Part shown: positions 8,243 through 17,717 of the stretch, one piece after another
How positions within the stretch are numbered: position 1 is the first letter of the stretch
Layout of the letters: each line of letters begins with the position of its first letter
Assembly (NCBI RefSeq): GCF_025398315.1
Contig: NZ_JAODOQ010000001.1
Location: forward strand, 2,108,001-2,172,000
Direction of reading: 5' to 3'
From: Shewanella phaeophyticola
GTDB lineage: Bacteria > Pseudomonadota > Gammaproteobacteria > Enterobacterales > Shewanellaceae
DNA length: 64,000 nt
Translations under genes and position numbers: made by a program
The notes under the pieces: model-generated
What the model saw: only the letters and a program-made list of their open reading frames with translations
Database searches by the model: none
Told to the model about the DNA's origin: nothing

Positions 8243-8319
8243 TGGCGGAGCGGACGGGACTCGAACCCGCGACCCCCGGCGTGACAGGCCGGTATTCTAA
8301 CCAACTGAACTACCGCTCC
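8243..8319 (-). tRNA. tRNA-Asp (GTC), downstream copy
   Basis: This is a full 77-nt cloverleaf. The minus-strand sequence starts GGAGCGGTAGTTCAGTTGG and has the anticodon arm CCGGC-CTGTCAC-GCCGG (anticodon GTC). It has a T-loop GGTTCGAGTCC and an encoded 3' CCA (8243-8245). It is identical to the copy at 8398-8474. Confidence 0.97.
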
Positions 8320-8331
8320 AAAACGGTTTTT

Positions 8332-8383
8332 TATACTTAATAAAATAACAGCATAATAAATGATATATATTTTATTAAGTATA
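8332..8383. repeat. AT-rich 16-bp perfect inverted repeat between the two tRNA genes
   Basis: TATACTTAATAAAATA (8332-8347) pairs exactly with TATTTTATTAAGTATA (8368-8383) across a 20-base loop. In the minus-strand precursor it would form a hairpin between the tRNAs, which may help separate them during RNA processing. Confidence 0.8.
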
Positions 8384-8397
8384 AACAGGCACTTGAT

Positions 8398-8474
8398 TGG
8401 CGGAGCGGACGGGACTCGAACCCGCGACCCCCGGCGTGACAGGCCGGTATTCTAACCAACTGAACTACCGCTCC
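8398..8474 (-). tRNA. tRNA-Asp (GTC), upstream copy
   Basis: This second 77-nt tRNA-Asp has the same sequence, anticodon GTC and encoded CCA (8398-8400). The 78-base spacer to the downstream copy suggests a shared primary transcript that ends at the terminator at 8210-8236. Confidence 0.97.
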
Positions 8475-8627
8475 ACTCAAGTGCGATGAATAATAAAGTT
8501 GTGATAATTAATCGTCAACTGTTTTTTAACTGTTTTAACGCGTTTAGCTAAAAAATGTGCAATTATTCATTTTAAGTACAAAATTCAAGCAGTAATCAGA
8601 CATGTAAATCACATTTAAGATGGCAGA

Positions 8628-9961
8628 TTATTTTTCATCTGGCATGGTCAAATCGATATCATCCAAATCAATACTCTCAGGTTGTTGTTCTGTTGTCTGT
8701 TCTTCTACTGGATTTTGTTTTAACCTTTCTTCTGCTGCGGCCATCGCTTTAGCTAATGTTTGTCTTTTACGCCATACCACTAACCCAATAATGCCGAGTA
8801 ATAATAGCGTCACATTCACTGTGATAATCCAAAATATGGCTTCATCTTTTGCTTGTTGCTCTTCTAGCTTGGCTTGTTCAGCGGCTTGTATCGCTAACTC
8901 TTCAGCTGAAGGCACCAGGTGTTGGAGGCTCGATTAAGTTAAAAAACATCTCCGGTAGATTTAACACAATTTCTCGGCCATCAATGGTGGTCGACACTGC
9001 GGTTCCTTTGACTCTGTAGCTGCCAAAGTCAGTGACTTTAGGTAGATACAAGATTTGATCTGTACTGGTGAGATTTTGCAGTGTGATAGGCATTTGTAAA
9101 CCGGCAGGCTCAACTAACTCAAACAAAAAATGGGTTTGTTCAAGCAGCACTTGAGTATCGTCAACCGTCAACTGAATTTGCCAAATACCTTTTAATGGGT
9201 CGTTATTGGGCACCATTTCGGCCGTGATTGGCTGCTCAGATAATACAAACGGCATCACATATTCGCGTTCAAACAGGTTATTACGCGCCGTGACGTTTAA
9301 TGTATAGTGACCTGTCGGTTGATCGAGATTTTGCGCACCAGTAAACACGCCATCATCAGGCACTTCATCTAAATTCTCACCGTTGTCTTTATAGGCTCCA
9401 ACAATAATGGTTCCGGTGACAAAGTTATCTTCGCCAATAACATGCTGACTGGAAAACTTAGCAGTCCATTCCACCATAAAATCAAGGCCAGGCATTCTCA
9501 TGGTTAAGTTATCACCGAGCAGCCTGGCGGTAACTTTAAGTCGTTCTCCTTGATATAACGGTTGAGGAAAGGGCTCAACATCAATATCAAGTTCAGAGAT
9601 TTTTTGAATCGTTGAACCTTCAGTAATGTCACCTAATAGCTGCCAACAGCCAGGCATGGGTTTTTCAATATAAATCATATCGGCAGCAAGACCATCTACC
9701 CATTTCACCGTTTGTGGATGACGATTTGAATACCACTTACTGCCATCAGGTAATACGACAACCACCGGGAGCCGAGCCATAATTACGCTGGATAACTAAG
9801 GTTAATTTGTCGACCATATGATCGATTCTAAAACGGTTTTTAAGTTCAGCTGCCTGTGATGCTTTAACTGTTTCGGCATGAGCGAGAGGCTGCCAAGTCC
9901 CAATAGGGCTCAGCACAAGAAGGCAAATAATGATCAAACGACGCATGCGGCTAGCAGTCAT
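8628..9961 (-). CDS. TIGR03503-type envelope protein, two frame breaks
   Basis: Three frames make one protein of about 440 residues. Frame one (9961 to about 9770) carries a signal peptide, MRRLIIICLLVLSPIG...AHAE. Frame two (about 9770-8915) carries beta-rich domains with PDGSKWYSNRHP and PDDGVFTGAQN. Frame three (about 8915-8628) carries a C-terminal membrane helix (IFWIITVNVTLLLLGIIGLV) and an acidic cytoplasmic tail. The first break is an extra C in CCC near 9770, and the second is near 8910 (probably an extra G in GG). The pattern matches the TIGR03503 family of marine gammaproteobacteria, whose function is unknown. It starts ten bases after dnaQ ends, so it is probably co-transcribed with dnaQ. 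Which of two nearby ATGs is used is uncertain. Confidence 0.7.
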
Positions 9962-9971
9962 ACAGGTAGAA

Positions 9972-10700
9972 TTACCCTCTCCAAAGACATTTTCCAGACT
10001 TGGCAACTAAGTCAAGTCGTTGTTCGTGTAGTAATATTTCATCGGCCGATGCACCCACGACTTTAAGATTAAACGCTGAAGTGTCTATTTTTTTTATCCC
10101 ACCGCCTTCTTGACCGGCTTTTTCATTGGACAAATTAAATTTAATTTGTCCACCTGTCATAATTAAATAGACATCGGCAAGAATTTCAGCATCGAGTAAT
10201 GCGCCGTGATATGTTCTACGACTATTATCAATACCATAACGTTTACATAAAGCATCAAGGTTATTTTTTTGTCCAGGATGCAAACGTTTCGCAATATCTA
10301 AACTGTCTAAAATACTGCAAATATCTTTGGTTTTAAGGTAGATGGGATTCAGCTTTGAAAACTCATGATTCATAAAGCTCACGTCAAAGTTAGCATTATG
10401 TGCCACAATTTCGGCGCCATCGATAAAGTCGATAAAATCTTGAGCTATTTGGTGAAATCGTGGTTCATTCGCCACTCTTTCATTGGTAATACCATGAACT
10501 TGAATCGCTTCTTCATCAATGGCTTGCCCCGGATTGATGTATTGATGATAAGTTCTGCCTGTTAACCGGCGATTAATGACCTCAACACAACCAATTTCAA
10601 TAATTCGGTGGCCAATAAATACTGAGCCGCCGGCTTGGTTCATACCTGTGGTTTCGGTATCGAGAATTACTTGTCTACTGGCACTTGAAATAATATTCAT
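9972..10700 (-). CDS. dnaQ: DNA polymerase III epsilon subunit (3'-5' proofreading exonuclease)
   Basis: This is the proofreading subunit of the replicative polymerase. The DEDDh exonuclease motifs are all present: DTETTG near residue 15, NANFDVSF near residue 98, and HGALLDAE with the following DVYL near residue 160. The C-terminal tail should bind the alpha subunit. Its 242 residues match the family. It diverges from rnhA across a short intergenic region, the arrangement known from enteric bacteria, and the TIGR03503 gene follows at once downstream. No break is seen in the frame. Confidence 0.96.
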   Translation of the reverse strand: MNIISSASRQVILDTETTGMNQAGGSVFIGHRIIEIGCVEVINRRLTGRTYHQYINPGQAIDEEAIQVHGITNERVANEPRFHQIAQDFIDFIDGAEIVAHNANFDVSFMNHEFSKLNPIYLKTKDICSILDSLDIAKRLHPGQKNNLDALCKRYGIDNSRRTYHGALLDAEILADVYLIMTGGQIKFNLSNEKAGQEGGGIKKIDTSAFNLKVVGASADEILLHEQRLDLVAKSGKCLWRG

Positions 10701-10776
10701 AAAATGGTCTCTTTCTGCCCTCGCCTGAGCCTAAATTGAGTATACTGGCACGAATATTTGCTATGGTAACAACTTG

Positions 10777-11250
10777 ATGGCCGAACTCAAACAGCTGTAT
10801 ATCTTTACTGATGGTTCTTGTTTAGGAAACCCAGGTCCCGGCGGCTATGGTGTTGTGATGAAATACAAAAATAAAACCCATGAATTGGCCGATGGCTATG
10901 TACTCACAACCAATAATCGTATGGAGCTACTTGCCCCTATTATAGCCCTCGAAGCACTTTACGAACCTTGTAATATTATTTTAACCAGCGACAGCCAATA
11001 CATGCGCCAGGGGATAACCTCTTGGATCCATGGTTGGAAAAAGAAAGGTTGGCTCACATCCACAAAGCAGCCCGTTAAAAACGTAGATTTATGGAAACGC
11101 TTAGACGCGGTGAGCCAAAAACACAAAATTGATTGGCGCTGGGTAAAAGGTCATGCTGGCCACATTGAAAACGAGCGTTGTGACACTCTAGCAAGACAAG
11201 CTGCTGAAGCTAAACCTAAACAAGCGGATGTGGGTTATCAGGCAGAATAA
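10777..11250 (+). CDS. rnhA: Ribonuclease HI
   Basis: This enzyme degrades the RNA strand of RNA-DNA hybrids. The catalytic acidic residues are visible in [16 protein letters not shown] (residues 10-25), in NRMELLAPI, in TSDSQYM, and in the C-terminal [15 protein letters not shown]. Its length of 157 residues is typical. I use ATG 10777, not the TTG one codon earlier. The gene is divergent from dnaQ and convergent with the methyltransferase gene, as in many gammaproteobacteria. Confidence 0.96.
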   Translation: MAELKQLYIFTDGSCLGNPGPGGYGVVMKYKNKTHELADGYVLTTNNRMELLAPIIALEALYEPCNIILTSDSQYMRQGITSWIHGWKKKGWLTSTKQPVKNVDLWKRLDAVSQKHKIDWRWVKGHAGHIENERCDTLARQAAEAKPKQADVGYQAE

Positions 11251-11304
11251 CCCATAGACTTCATAGCATGTTCGCACTCAATGCATGTGCTTAAACCTTG
11301 CATG

Positions 11305-12037
11305 CTATTTGGTTTTTGATAAACCTGTACGCCCAGCACTTGGTGCTGTAGACCAATTAGGTGCGGTCACTTTGGCTTTATCTTTTATTGGGGTTAATGG
11401 CACGGTCATTTTACGCGCCACAATGACATAAACACTGCCAGTACTTGGCAACCAATTGGCTAAGGTTTTTTGCCACCAGGGCGTTTGATTATTTCGACTC
11501 ACAGAGTCCTAATAAAGAGTGATGCATTAAGCGTTCATCTGCCAGTACCTGAAAACCTAATAAGCCGAGCCAATCTTTCACTCTAGAAGGCATAAAAAAT
11601 TGCCCACTCCAGGGCAGCTTATCTTGGTACTTGGGTAAAATTTTACCCACAAAAGCCGGACTCACCGGGTTAAAGCCGACAATAAATATATAACCGCTGT
11701 TGATCAACACGCGGTCAAACTCACGTAATATTTGGTATGGGTCTTGCTCAAAATCTAATAAAAAACAGCTAACAACGGCATCAATACTATTTTGTTGTAA
11801 AGGTAAATAGTGGGGATCTGCTTGTATATTGCCTCCGTCGCCATCAAATAATGAAAAATGACGATTAATACTACACTGTAAGGTATTTATTTGGCTGCTT
11901 AAGCTACCCACTTTCAGTAAGTGGTAGCCAAATATACGTGGCCACCATGGGGCTAATGTGGTTTCTATTTCAGCTTGTAACACTTCACCAAATGGTAAGT
12001 CATCCCAGTGCTGTGGTGTTAACCTCGAGCTTGCCAC
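11305..12037 (-). CDS. YafS-like SAM-dependent methyltransferase, one frame break
   Basis: The main frame (12037-11489) carries a class I methyltransferase core with ADPHYLPLQQNSIDAVVSCF and the ILREFDRVLINSGYIFIVGFNP strand-helix. It then shifts frame near 11495. The second frame (to 11305) gives TPWWQKTLANWLPSTGSVYV and PLTPIKDK, the usual tail of this family. Together they make about 240 residues, the normal size. It sits between rnhA and gloB, the same neighbourhood as Escherichia coli yafS. The substrate is unknown. The break is probably a sequence error because the tail is well preserved. Confidence 0.75.
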
Positions 12038-12134
12038 GTTTTACTCCTCAACCTATTAAATAAACCGCTTTGCTTGATGTCATTTAGTCTTATCGTTACC
12101 CTAACAGATTATCAATCATCACTCGAGCCAGATT

Positions 12135-12916
12135 ATGCTTAACGTTCATACCATTCCAGCATTTAATGATAATTATCTGTGGTTAGTCCACCAATCGACA
12201 AGCCAAGATGCTTATATTGTCGATCCCGGTTGTGCTCAGACTGTGATTGATTATTTGGCCACAACAAACTTAAATTTGGTCGGCATACTGATCACTCACC
12301 ATCATTCTGATCACACCGGTGGTATTGAGCAATTACAACAGCACTTTAATCACACCTTAGCGGTATACGGCCCAAGTAATGAACACATTAAAGGCATTAC
12401 ACAGCCGTTAACCATTTCTACCCAAGACACGATTACCATCCCCTCATTAGGCCTGGTACAAATCATGTCGGTGCCCGGTCATACATTAGGTCATATTGCT
12501 TATTATATTGATAATAAATTGTTTTGCGGCGACACATTATTTAGTGGCGGCTGTGGACGTTTATTTGAAGGCACCCCAGAGCAAATGCTGCAATCATTAA
12601 AGGTGCTATGCCGTTTTCCTGACAACACTCAAGTCTATTGCGCACATGAATACACCCGAGCCAATCTGGACTTTGCCTTGCACGTAGATCCAACCAATCC
12701 TGATTTGATTGAGTATTCAGCAAAAGTGAATCCAATTACGTGCAAAAAACATCCCTTCCATACCTAGCACAATCGCCATAGAAAAAGCCATAAATCCTTT
12801 TTTACGTTGTCATAAAAATGCGATTCAGGTCGCAATATCAGCACAATTCGACATAGCTAATATTGATGAAATTCATACATTTACACTACTTAGACAATGG
12901 AAGAATAGTTTTTAAA
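12135..12916 (+). CDS. gloB: Hydroxyacylglutathione hydrolase (glyoxalase II), one frame break
   Basis: This metallo-beta-lactamase-fold enzyme hydrolyses S-D-lactoylglutathione to D-lactate and glutathione, the second step of methylglyoxal detoxification. The metal-binding motif THHHSDHTGG is near residue 55, followed by PGHTLGHIAY, FCGDTLFSGGCGRLFEGTP and YCAHEYT. The first frame stops at 12767. Removing one A from the run of six near 12744 restores IPSIPSTIAIEKAINPFLR and a normal C terminus ending at 12916, about 259 residues. The glutathione-binding tail is therefore present, and the break is most likely a homopolymer error. Confidence 0.9.
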
Positions 12917-13063
12917 TCAACATGAAAACAGTTTAATAAGACAAGCTAAATATTTTAATCTACAATGCCAAACTGAACTAAAGCATGACCAAAAGAGTCT
13001 CATAGGCATTTGGTATGTTCTACCCTTTTTAGCCCTAGAGAACTTGAGGAAGTGTATCTTCAA

Positions 13064-14617
13064 ATGAAAGCAAATTTATTCATAATTGCCGGCAGTATAC
13101 TAGCAGTGACGGGGTGTCAAACGCTCCAAACCACTGCGCCGCAAACAGATAACCAGCAACAAACGGTCGCGGTAAATGTTAAATCGAAAAAATCTTCCAC
13201 AGTCACCATTGAAGAAATAGAAGAGCAAGTCGCTGAGATCAATAACCTATGGTTGCGGATCAGCAATAAAATGGCATTTCCTATCCCCGACAACGCCTTA
13301 GTTGCTCAATATCGTCAATGGTATATCGACAACCCTAAACACTTAGAAATCGTCACACAGCGTGCTACCCCGTTTTTATACTATATTGTCGAGCAACTTG
13401 AACAACGTAACATGCCGATTGAGCTTGCATTATTACCCATAGTAGAAAGTGGCTTTGATCCTTCAGCTTATTCAAGAAGTCATGCTTCTGGATTATGGCA
13501 ATTAACACCGCCAACAGCATTATCATTTGGGGTAAAAACCAACTGGTGGTTTGATGGCCGTCAAGATGTTGCTTCCTCAACAAAAGCAGCCTTAGATTTA
13601 CTCGAGTATTTGTACCCTAAAATGGACAAGAATTGGAATTACACCATTGCGGCTTACAATTCCGGTGAAGGCCGAGTTTTAAATGCGGTGAAAAATAATA
13701 AGGCAAAAGGCAAACCGACTGACTTTTGGTCATTAACGTTACCAAGAGAAACAGCGCATTATGTCCCACAATTGTTAGCGTTAGCCGATGTGATAAAACA
13801 TGCCGATAAATATGGCATCACATTAACGCCAATCGATAATGCAGCTCAAATTGAAGTCGTTAACATTGAAAGCCAACTGGATATCACATTGGCGGCAGAC
13901 CTAGCGCAAGTTAACATTGATGATTTAAAAGCCATTAATCCAGGTTTAAAACGTTGGGCAACGGCACCACAAGAGCCACATCAATTGGTGGTACCTAGCG
14001 ACAAAGCAGCTAACTTCAAACGTGCATTAGCCGCAATTGAACCAAACTCTCGCATAAACTGGGTGCGATATAAAATTAAGTCCGGTGACAGTATCAGTGA
14101 AATTGCAGACCAATTTGAAACTACAGCAACGTTAATTCGTAGCAGTAACGGTATCAAGGGCAATAATATTATTGCCGGAAAATTTTTAATTATTCCAGTT
14201 GCAGCTAAAGATCCTGATTTAGCCACCATGACAGCAGATCAAGTGTTAGCGCGTCAAACCGTGGTTAAGTCTAGCCCTAACAAGCAAACATACACTGTTA
14301 AGCCGGGTGATTCTTTATGGAAGATTGCGCAAACACAACAGGTCACTGTTGCGCAATTAATGCGTTGGAATAACCTTAAAAAACAATCAACACTGTCTGT
14401 TGGCAAAAACCTAGTGATTTACCCTAACGAAGTGACTGCAAATAACAGCAGCAAAGAGAAAACGGTAAACTACCGTGTGCAATCTGGCGATTCATTAGCG
14501 CGTATTGCCACTAAGTATAACGTCACCGTTGATGAGTTAATTGAATGGAACAGTTTACAAAAAAGTAAGTACATTCAACCTGGTCAAATATTAAAATTAA
14601 TCGTGACCAACAGTTAA
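13064..14617 (+). CDS. mltD: Membrane-bound lytic murein transglycosylase D
   Basis: This is a lipoprotein that cleaves peptidoglycan glycan strands. The start at 13064 gives a lipoprotein signal with lipobox VTGC (Cys 18). The SLT catalytic domain spans about residues 110-230, with ALLPIVESGFDP holding the catalytic Glu, then SGLWQLTPPTA and YNSGEGRV. Three LysM peptidoglycan-binding repeats follow (YKIKSGDSISEIADQF, YTVKPGDSLWKIAQ, YRVQSGDSLARIATKYN). The total of about 517 residues is usual for MltD. It follows gloB, as in enteric genomes, and ends at a strong terminator. Confidence 0.95.
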   Translation: MKANLFIIAGSILAVTGCQTLQTTAPQTDNQQQTVAVNVKSKKSSTVTIEEIEEQVAEINNLWLRISNKMAFPIPDNALVAQYRQWYIDNPKHLEIVTQRATPFLYYIVEQLEQRNMPIELALLPIVESGFDPSAYSRSHASGLWQLTPPTALSFGVKTNWWFDGRQDVASSTKAALDLLEYLYPKMDKNWNYTIAAYNSGEGRVLNAVKNNKAKGKPTDFWSLTLPRETAHYVPQLLALADVIKHADKYGITLTPIDNAAQIEVVNIESQLDITLAADLAQVNIDDLKAINPGLKRWATAPQEPHQLVVPSDKAANFKRALAAIEPNSRINWVRYKIKSGDSISEIADQFETTATLIRSSNGIKGNNIIAGKFLIIPVAAKDPDLATMTADQVLARQTVVKSSPNKQTYTVKPGDSLWKIAQTQQVTVAQLMRWNNLKKQSTLSVGKNLVIYPNEVTANNSSKEKTVNYRVQSGDSLARIATKYNVTVDELIEWNSLQKSKYIQPGQILKLIVTNS

Positions 14618-14637
14618 ATTAACTGCTTAGTTTATAT

Positions 14638-14669
14638 AAAAACGGACAAGCCATGCTTGTCCGTTTTTG
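14638..14669. terminator. Bidirectional terminator between mltD and asmA
   Basis: AAAAACGGACAAG and CTTGTCCGTTTTT form a perfect hairpin around CCATG, with A and T runs on both sides. It can therefore stop both the mltD transcript (plus) and the asmA transcript (minus). Confidence 0.85.
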
Positions 14670-14689
14670 TTTGTATGACATTTAGTTGA

Positions 14690-16534
14690 TTAAATGCCTA
14701 ACTTTTTAAACAAGCCATCTTTAAGCTTTTCTTTGGCTTTATCGGCTTCGTCTTTAAACTGGCCTTCGAGTAACGCTTTAGTGTCGATACCAAATTTAGG
14801 CTCTTGGAAAGTGCCTTTAATGGTTAACGGCACATCAATCCCTTTCAATGACTCATCAGTAGCGTCACTTTGACCTGAAAGCGACCCAACAACACTGGTC
14901 GTTAAGTTGTAATCCAATGCTTCTGAGGCAATGTTGGCTGTGCCTTCGCCTTTAATACGCAATAAAGGTGAAGCCATTGCAAGATCAGGATTGGTCACTA
15001 CTGCCTCTTTCACCGTAAAGCTGCCCGTTAAGCTGGTAAAATCGGTTTTTAACTCTTCTTTATCGTCTGAGGATAAATCGCCTTTTAATTTTTGTTGGGC
15101 ACTGCGGATCATTTGCGGAATATTCACCCCATATAATGAGCCATCAGCCACTTCAAACTGACCAACTGCATCGAGATTCTTTTTCAGTTTCTCAGGTATT
15201 AAACTCGAGCCACTGCCCTTAACTTGAAAACTGGCACTGCCCGAAAGTAAATCAACCTCTGCAGCATCCGTTAATAATGGACGAATATTAACGCCAGTCA
15301 GTGTCTTATCAAACTGATAAGTTGGCACCGCTTTGCGGCCATCTAGTTTGGCGCTAAGCGCTAATTTACCTTCATATAAGTCTGCAGTTAACGACGATAA
15401 CGTTAATACGCCATTTTTTATTGCCATATTCATTTGCCAATTTTGAGTGAGCATATTGCTGACTTTAATTGACTTAGCGCTAAGGGTAACCGTTAAATCA
15501 ACTGTCTTAAGTACTGATAAATCGGGTTCGCTACTTGTCACTGATGCTGTACTCTCTGGCGTGTCATCTGTGACCATGTCTTCAGTTGCCGTTTTTTGAG
15601 GTAACAACATATCTACATCAATATCACCAACATCTAAAGTCATGGCTATTTTAGGCACTGAATTGCCATAATTAACATCCACTTTACCCGTAGCGGCGAT
15701 GTCCATTGCTGACAGTGTTGTCAATTGCAGTTCAATTGTTTGCGCATCTAAGGCCATTTGCAACTGAGTGGTCATATCAACCGTGATTGACTTTTTAGGT
15801 AAGCTGTCACCTTGAGCATTGTGGCTCATGGTAAAGTCATTAATGGTGATATTCTTTAGGGCTTGATCAACTTGTATTTTACCTTGTCCTGACGATGCCA
15901 ATTGCATATCCGGTAAAGTCGCTGCAAACTCATAAGCAAAATCAGCAAACTTACCTAAGCTAAATTGACCTAACGTAAAGCTTTTTAAGCTAAAGGTTTG
16001 GCTGGTATCCGTTGCCATATCGATTAAGTTAATATTGGTATTGGTGAGTTCAATCCCGCCAATTTCTAACGTTTGCAGTGACATTTTGCTATCACTACTG
16101 TTAGGGGATGTTGCCGCATCGTCAGCAGGCTCTGAAACGCCCTCACCCGATAAACCATCAAAACTGGTTTTACCATTTTTTTGTGTCACTAAATTAAGCG
16201 TTAACCCATCGAGTTTTAATAAATCAACTTCAATTTGTTGGCTAAACAGTGGCATTAACGCCACATTAGCCACGGCTTCATTAACATCTAACATTGATGC
16301 CGGTGAAAAGTTTTCAGGGTTAGACAGCGAAATCCCGCCCAGCTTAATGCCAATGGAAGGAAAAACACTCCAACTCAAATCATCTTTAATTTGTAAATCT
16401 CGCCCAGTTTGCTTTTTAACCGCATCGACAATTTGCGGTTTAAAATTATTTAAGTCAAAAAACATCGTTAAATAGACAGTACTGCCTACTATGAGGATGA
16501 GCACAATTGCTAAGAACCACTTTACTGCTTTCAT
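14690..16534 (-). CDS. asmA: AsmA-family envelope protein
   Basis: The protein has an N-terminal membrane anchor (WFLAIVLILIVGSTVYLTMFF) followed directly by the conserved NNFKPQIVDAVKKQTGRDL segment. A long beta-strand-rich periplasmic region follows, and a C-terminal segment reads IDVPLTIKGTFQEPKFGID. The length of 614 residues and this architecture fit AsmA, an inner-membrane member of the AsmA/TamB/YhdP group of bridge-like proteins linked to phospholipid transport and outer-membrane homeostasis. The rraA-like gene ends 25 bases upstream in transcription order, so the two may share a transcript. Confidence 0.85.
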   Translation of the reverse strand: MKAVKWFLAIVLILIVGSTVYLTMFFDLNNFKPQIVDAVKKQTGRDLQIKDDLSWSVFPSIGIKLGGISLSNPENFSPASMLDVNEAVANVALMPLFSQQIEVDLLKLDGLTLNLVTQKNGKTSFDGLSGEGVSEPADDAATSPNSSDSKMSLQTLEIGGIELTNTNINLIDMATDTSQTFSLKSFTLGQFSLGKFADFAYEFAATLPDMQLASSGQGKIQVDQALKNITINDFTMSHNAQGDSLPKKSITVDMTTQLQMALDAQTIELQLTTLSAMDIAATGKVDVNYGNSVPKIAMTLDVGDIDVDMLLPQKTATEDMVTDDTPESTASVTSSEPDLSVLKTVDLTVTLSAKSIKVSNMLTQNWQMNMAIKNGVLTLSSLTADLYEGKLALSAKLDGRKAVPTYQFDKTLTGVNIRPLLTDAAEVDLLSGSASFQVKGSGSSLIPEKLKKNLDAVGQFEVADGSLYGVNIPQMIRSAQQKLKGDLSSDDKEELKTDFTSLTGSFTVKEAVVTNPDLAMASPLLRIKGEGTANIASEALDYNLTTSVVGSLSGQSDATDESLKGIDVPLTIKGTFQEPKFGIDTKALLEGQFKDEADKAKEKLKDGLFKKLGI

Positions 16535-16559
16535 TGTTGCTTCCTTGTCTGTAATTTTT

Positions 16560-17054
16560 CTATTGTAAAATAGACAGGTCTAAGGATTGTTTACTTACTG
16601 CTATCCCATTTAAATCAGCATAAATCATCATGCCTGGAGCAATATTAATCCCTGCGATGTCGATATTTATGTTCACTTCGCCTACGTCTTTTTTATCTGT
16701 TTTAATCGGGTTACTTCCTAAGGCCTGCACACCAATTTGAATTTCATTAATGGTACCCACATCCCGAACACAACCATTGATAATGATGCCTTCCCAGCCA
16801 TTGTCATAAGCATTGAGTGCTATCATATCGCCCAGTAATGCACGACGGCTTGAGCCACCACCATCGACAACTAATACTTTACCTTGTCCCGGTTTGGCTA
16901 ACTCAGATTTCACCATCGAATTATCTTCGAAACATTTCACGGTGACGACTTCGCCAAAAAATATCGACTTTGCACCAAAGCTGCGCCATGGATTGGTTAG
17001 CAATGTCAATTCTTCGGGGTAATGATCAAATAAGTCTGGTAATAGATCTAACAT
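16560..17054 (-). CDS. RraA-family protein
   Basis: This 164-residue protein shows the RraA signature VLVVDGGGSSRRALLGD (residues about 62-78), then NGWEGIIINGCVRDV and GEVNINIDIAGINIAPGM. RraA proteins form trimeric rings. Some inhibit RNase E, while others in the same fold are aldolases or decarboxylases. The sequence differs noticeably from canonical Shewanella RraA, so this may be a paralogue, and I give no gene symbol. It lies just upstream of asmA on the same strand. Confidence 0.85.
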   Translation of the reverse strand: MLDLLPDLFDHYPEELTLLTNPWRSFGAKSIFFGEVVTVKCFEDNSMVKSELAKPGQGKVLVVDGGGSSRRALLGDMIALNAYDNGWEGIIINGCVRDVGTINEIQIGVQALGSNPIKTDKKDVGEVNINIDIAGINIAPGMMIYADLNGIAVSKQSLDLSILQ

Positions 17055-17273
17055 AAGCCCTCCTTGGGAATCAAACTCTTAGTCTTAGTCTTAGTCCTAG
17101 ATTACTAATAATGAAGCAATTCAACAAGTTTTGTTAACGATAGATCATCTATTGCTATTTTCAACGCCCAAAAGACTCAATGTTTTTACATTAATAATCA
17201 TCAACACGTTAAAAGGTGACTTACCCCCTAATTTTGAATATAATTTTAGAAAATAATCTAGAACACCACACTT

Positions 17274-17588
17274 ATGAGCAACGATTTAAATTTACAACAA
17301 ATGATGAATGCGTTTGATGAGCTAGACTTTGAGCAACGCACTACAACAAACCTTGAAAACGCCCGTAATAAACAACAGATGACCGCTTATATTACGTCAC
17401 TGGATTTCAGTTTACGTCGCTTACTGATCTTACAAGATTCGATTAATAGCATAGTAGAAGAAAAACAACTCGACCTTGTAAAACAAGAACATATTCAAAC
17501 ATACAAAACTAAAATAATTAATTTAGCTCGCCAATATAATATCGCTTACCAAGATGTCATTAATATTATGGTACAACTACGCAAATAA
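17274..17588 (+). CDS. Small hypothetical helical protein
   Basis: This 104-residue protein is hydrophilic, mostly alpha-helical and lysine/glutamine-rich, without signal peptide, cysteines or a recognised motif. It starts MSNDLNLQQMMNAFDELDF and ends NIMVQLRK. It stands alone between rraA (divergent) and the diguanylate cyclase gene (convergent). I do not recognise a family. An intact frame with a sensible start supports it as a real gene. Confidence 0.55.
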   Translation: MSNDLNLQQMMNAFDELDFEQRTTTNLENARNKQQMTAYITSLDFSLRRLLILQDSINSIVEEKQLDLVKQEHIQTYKTKIINLARQYNIAYQDVINIMVQLRK

Positions 17589-17717
17589 GCTTGGGAGATC
17601 ATTTAATTTTAATCATATTTTGAGCTTTATTAACCATGTCATTTAATCTCAAATAAGCACAGAAAACACCACTCACCAGCTTTAGCTATTACATCACTGT
17701 TATAGGGAAAGGATCCC

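Noticed and set aside
8047..8304. Minus-strand open frame after the TonB receptor
   Set aside because: It runs through a tRNA-Asp gene and its terminator, so it is not a protein gene.
11232..11253. GGGTTAT/ATAACCC hairpin at the rnhA stop
   Set aside because: Short stem overlapping coding sequence with no U tract; not convincing as a terminator.
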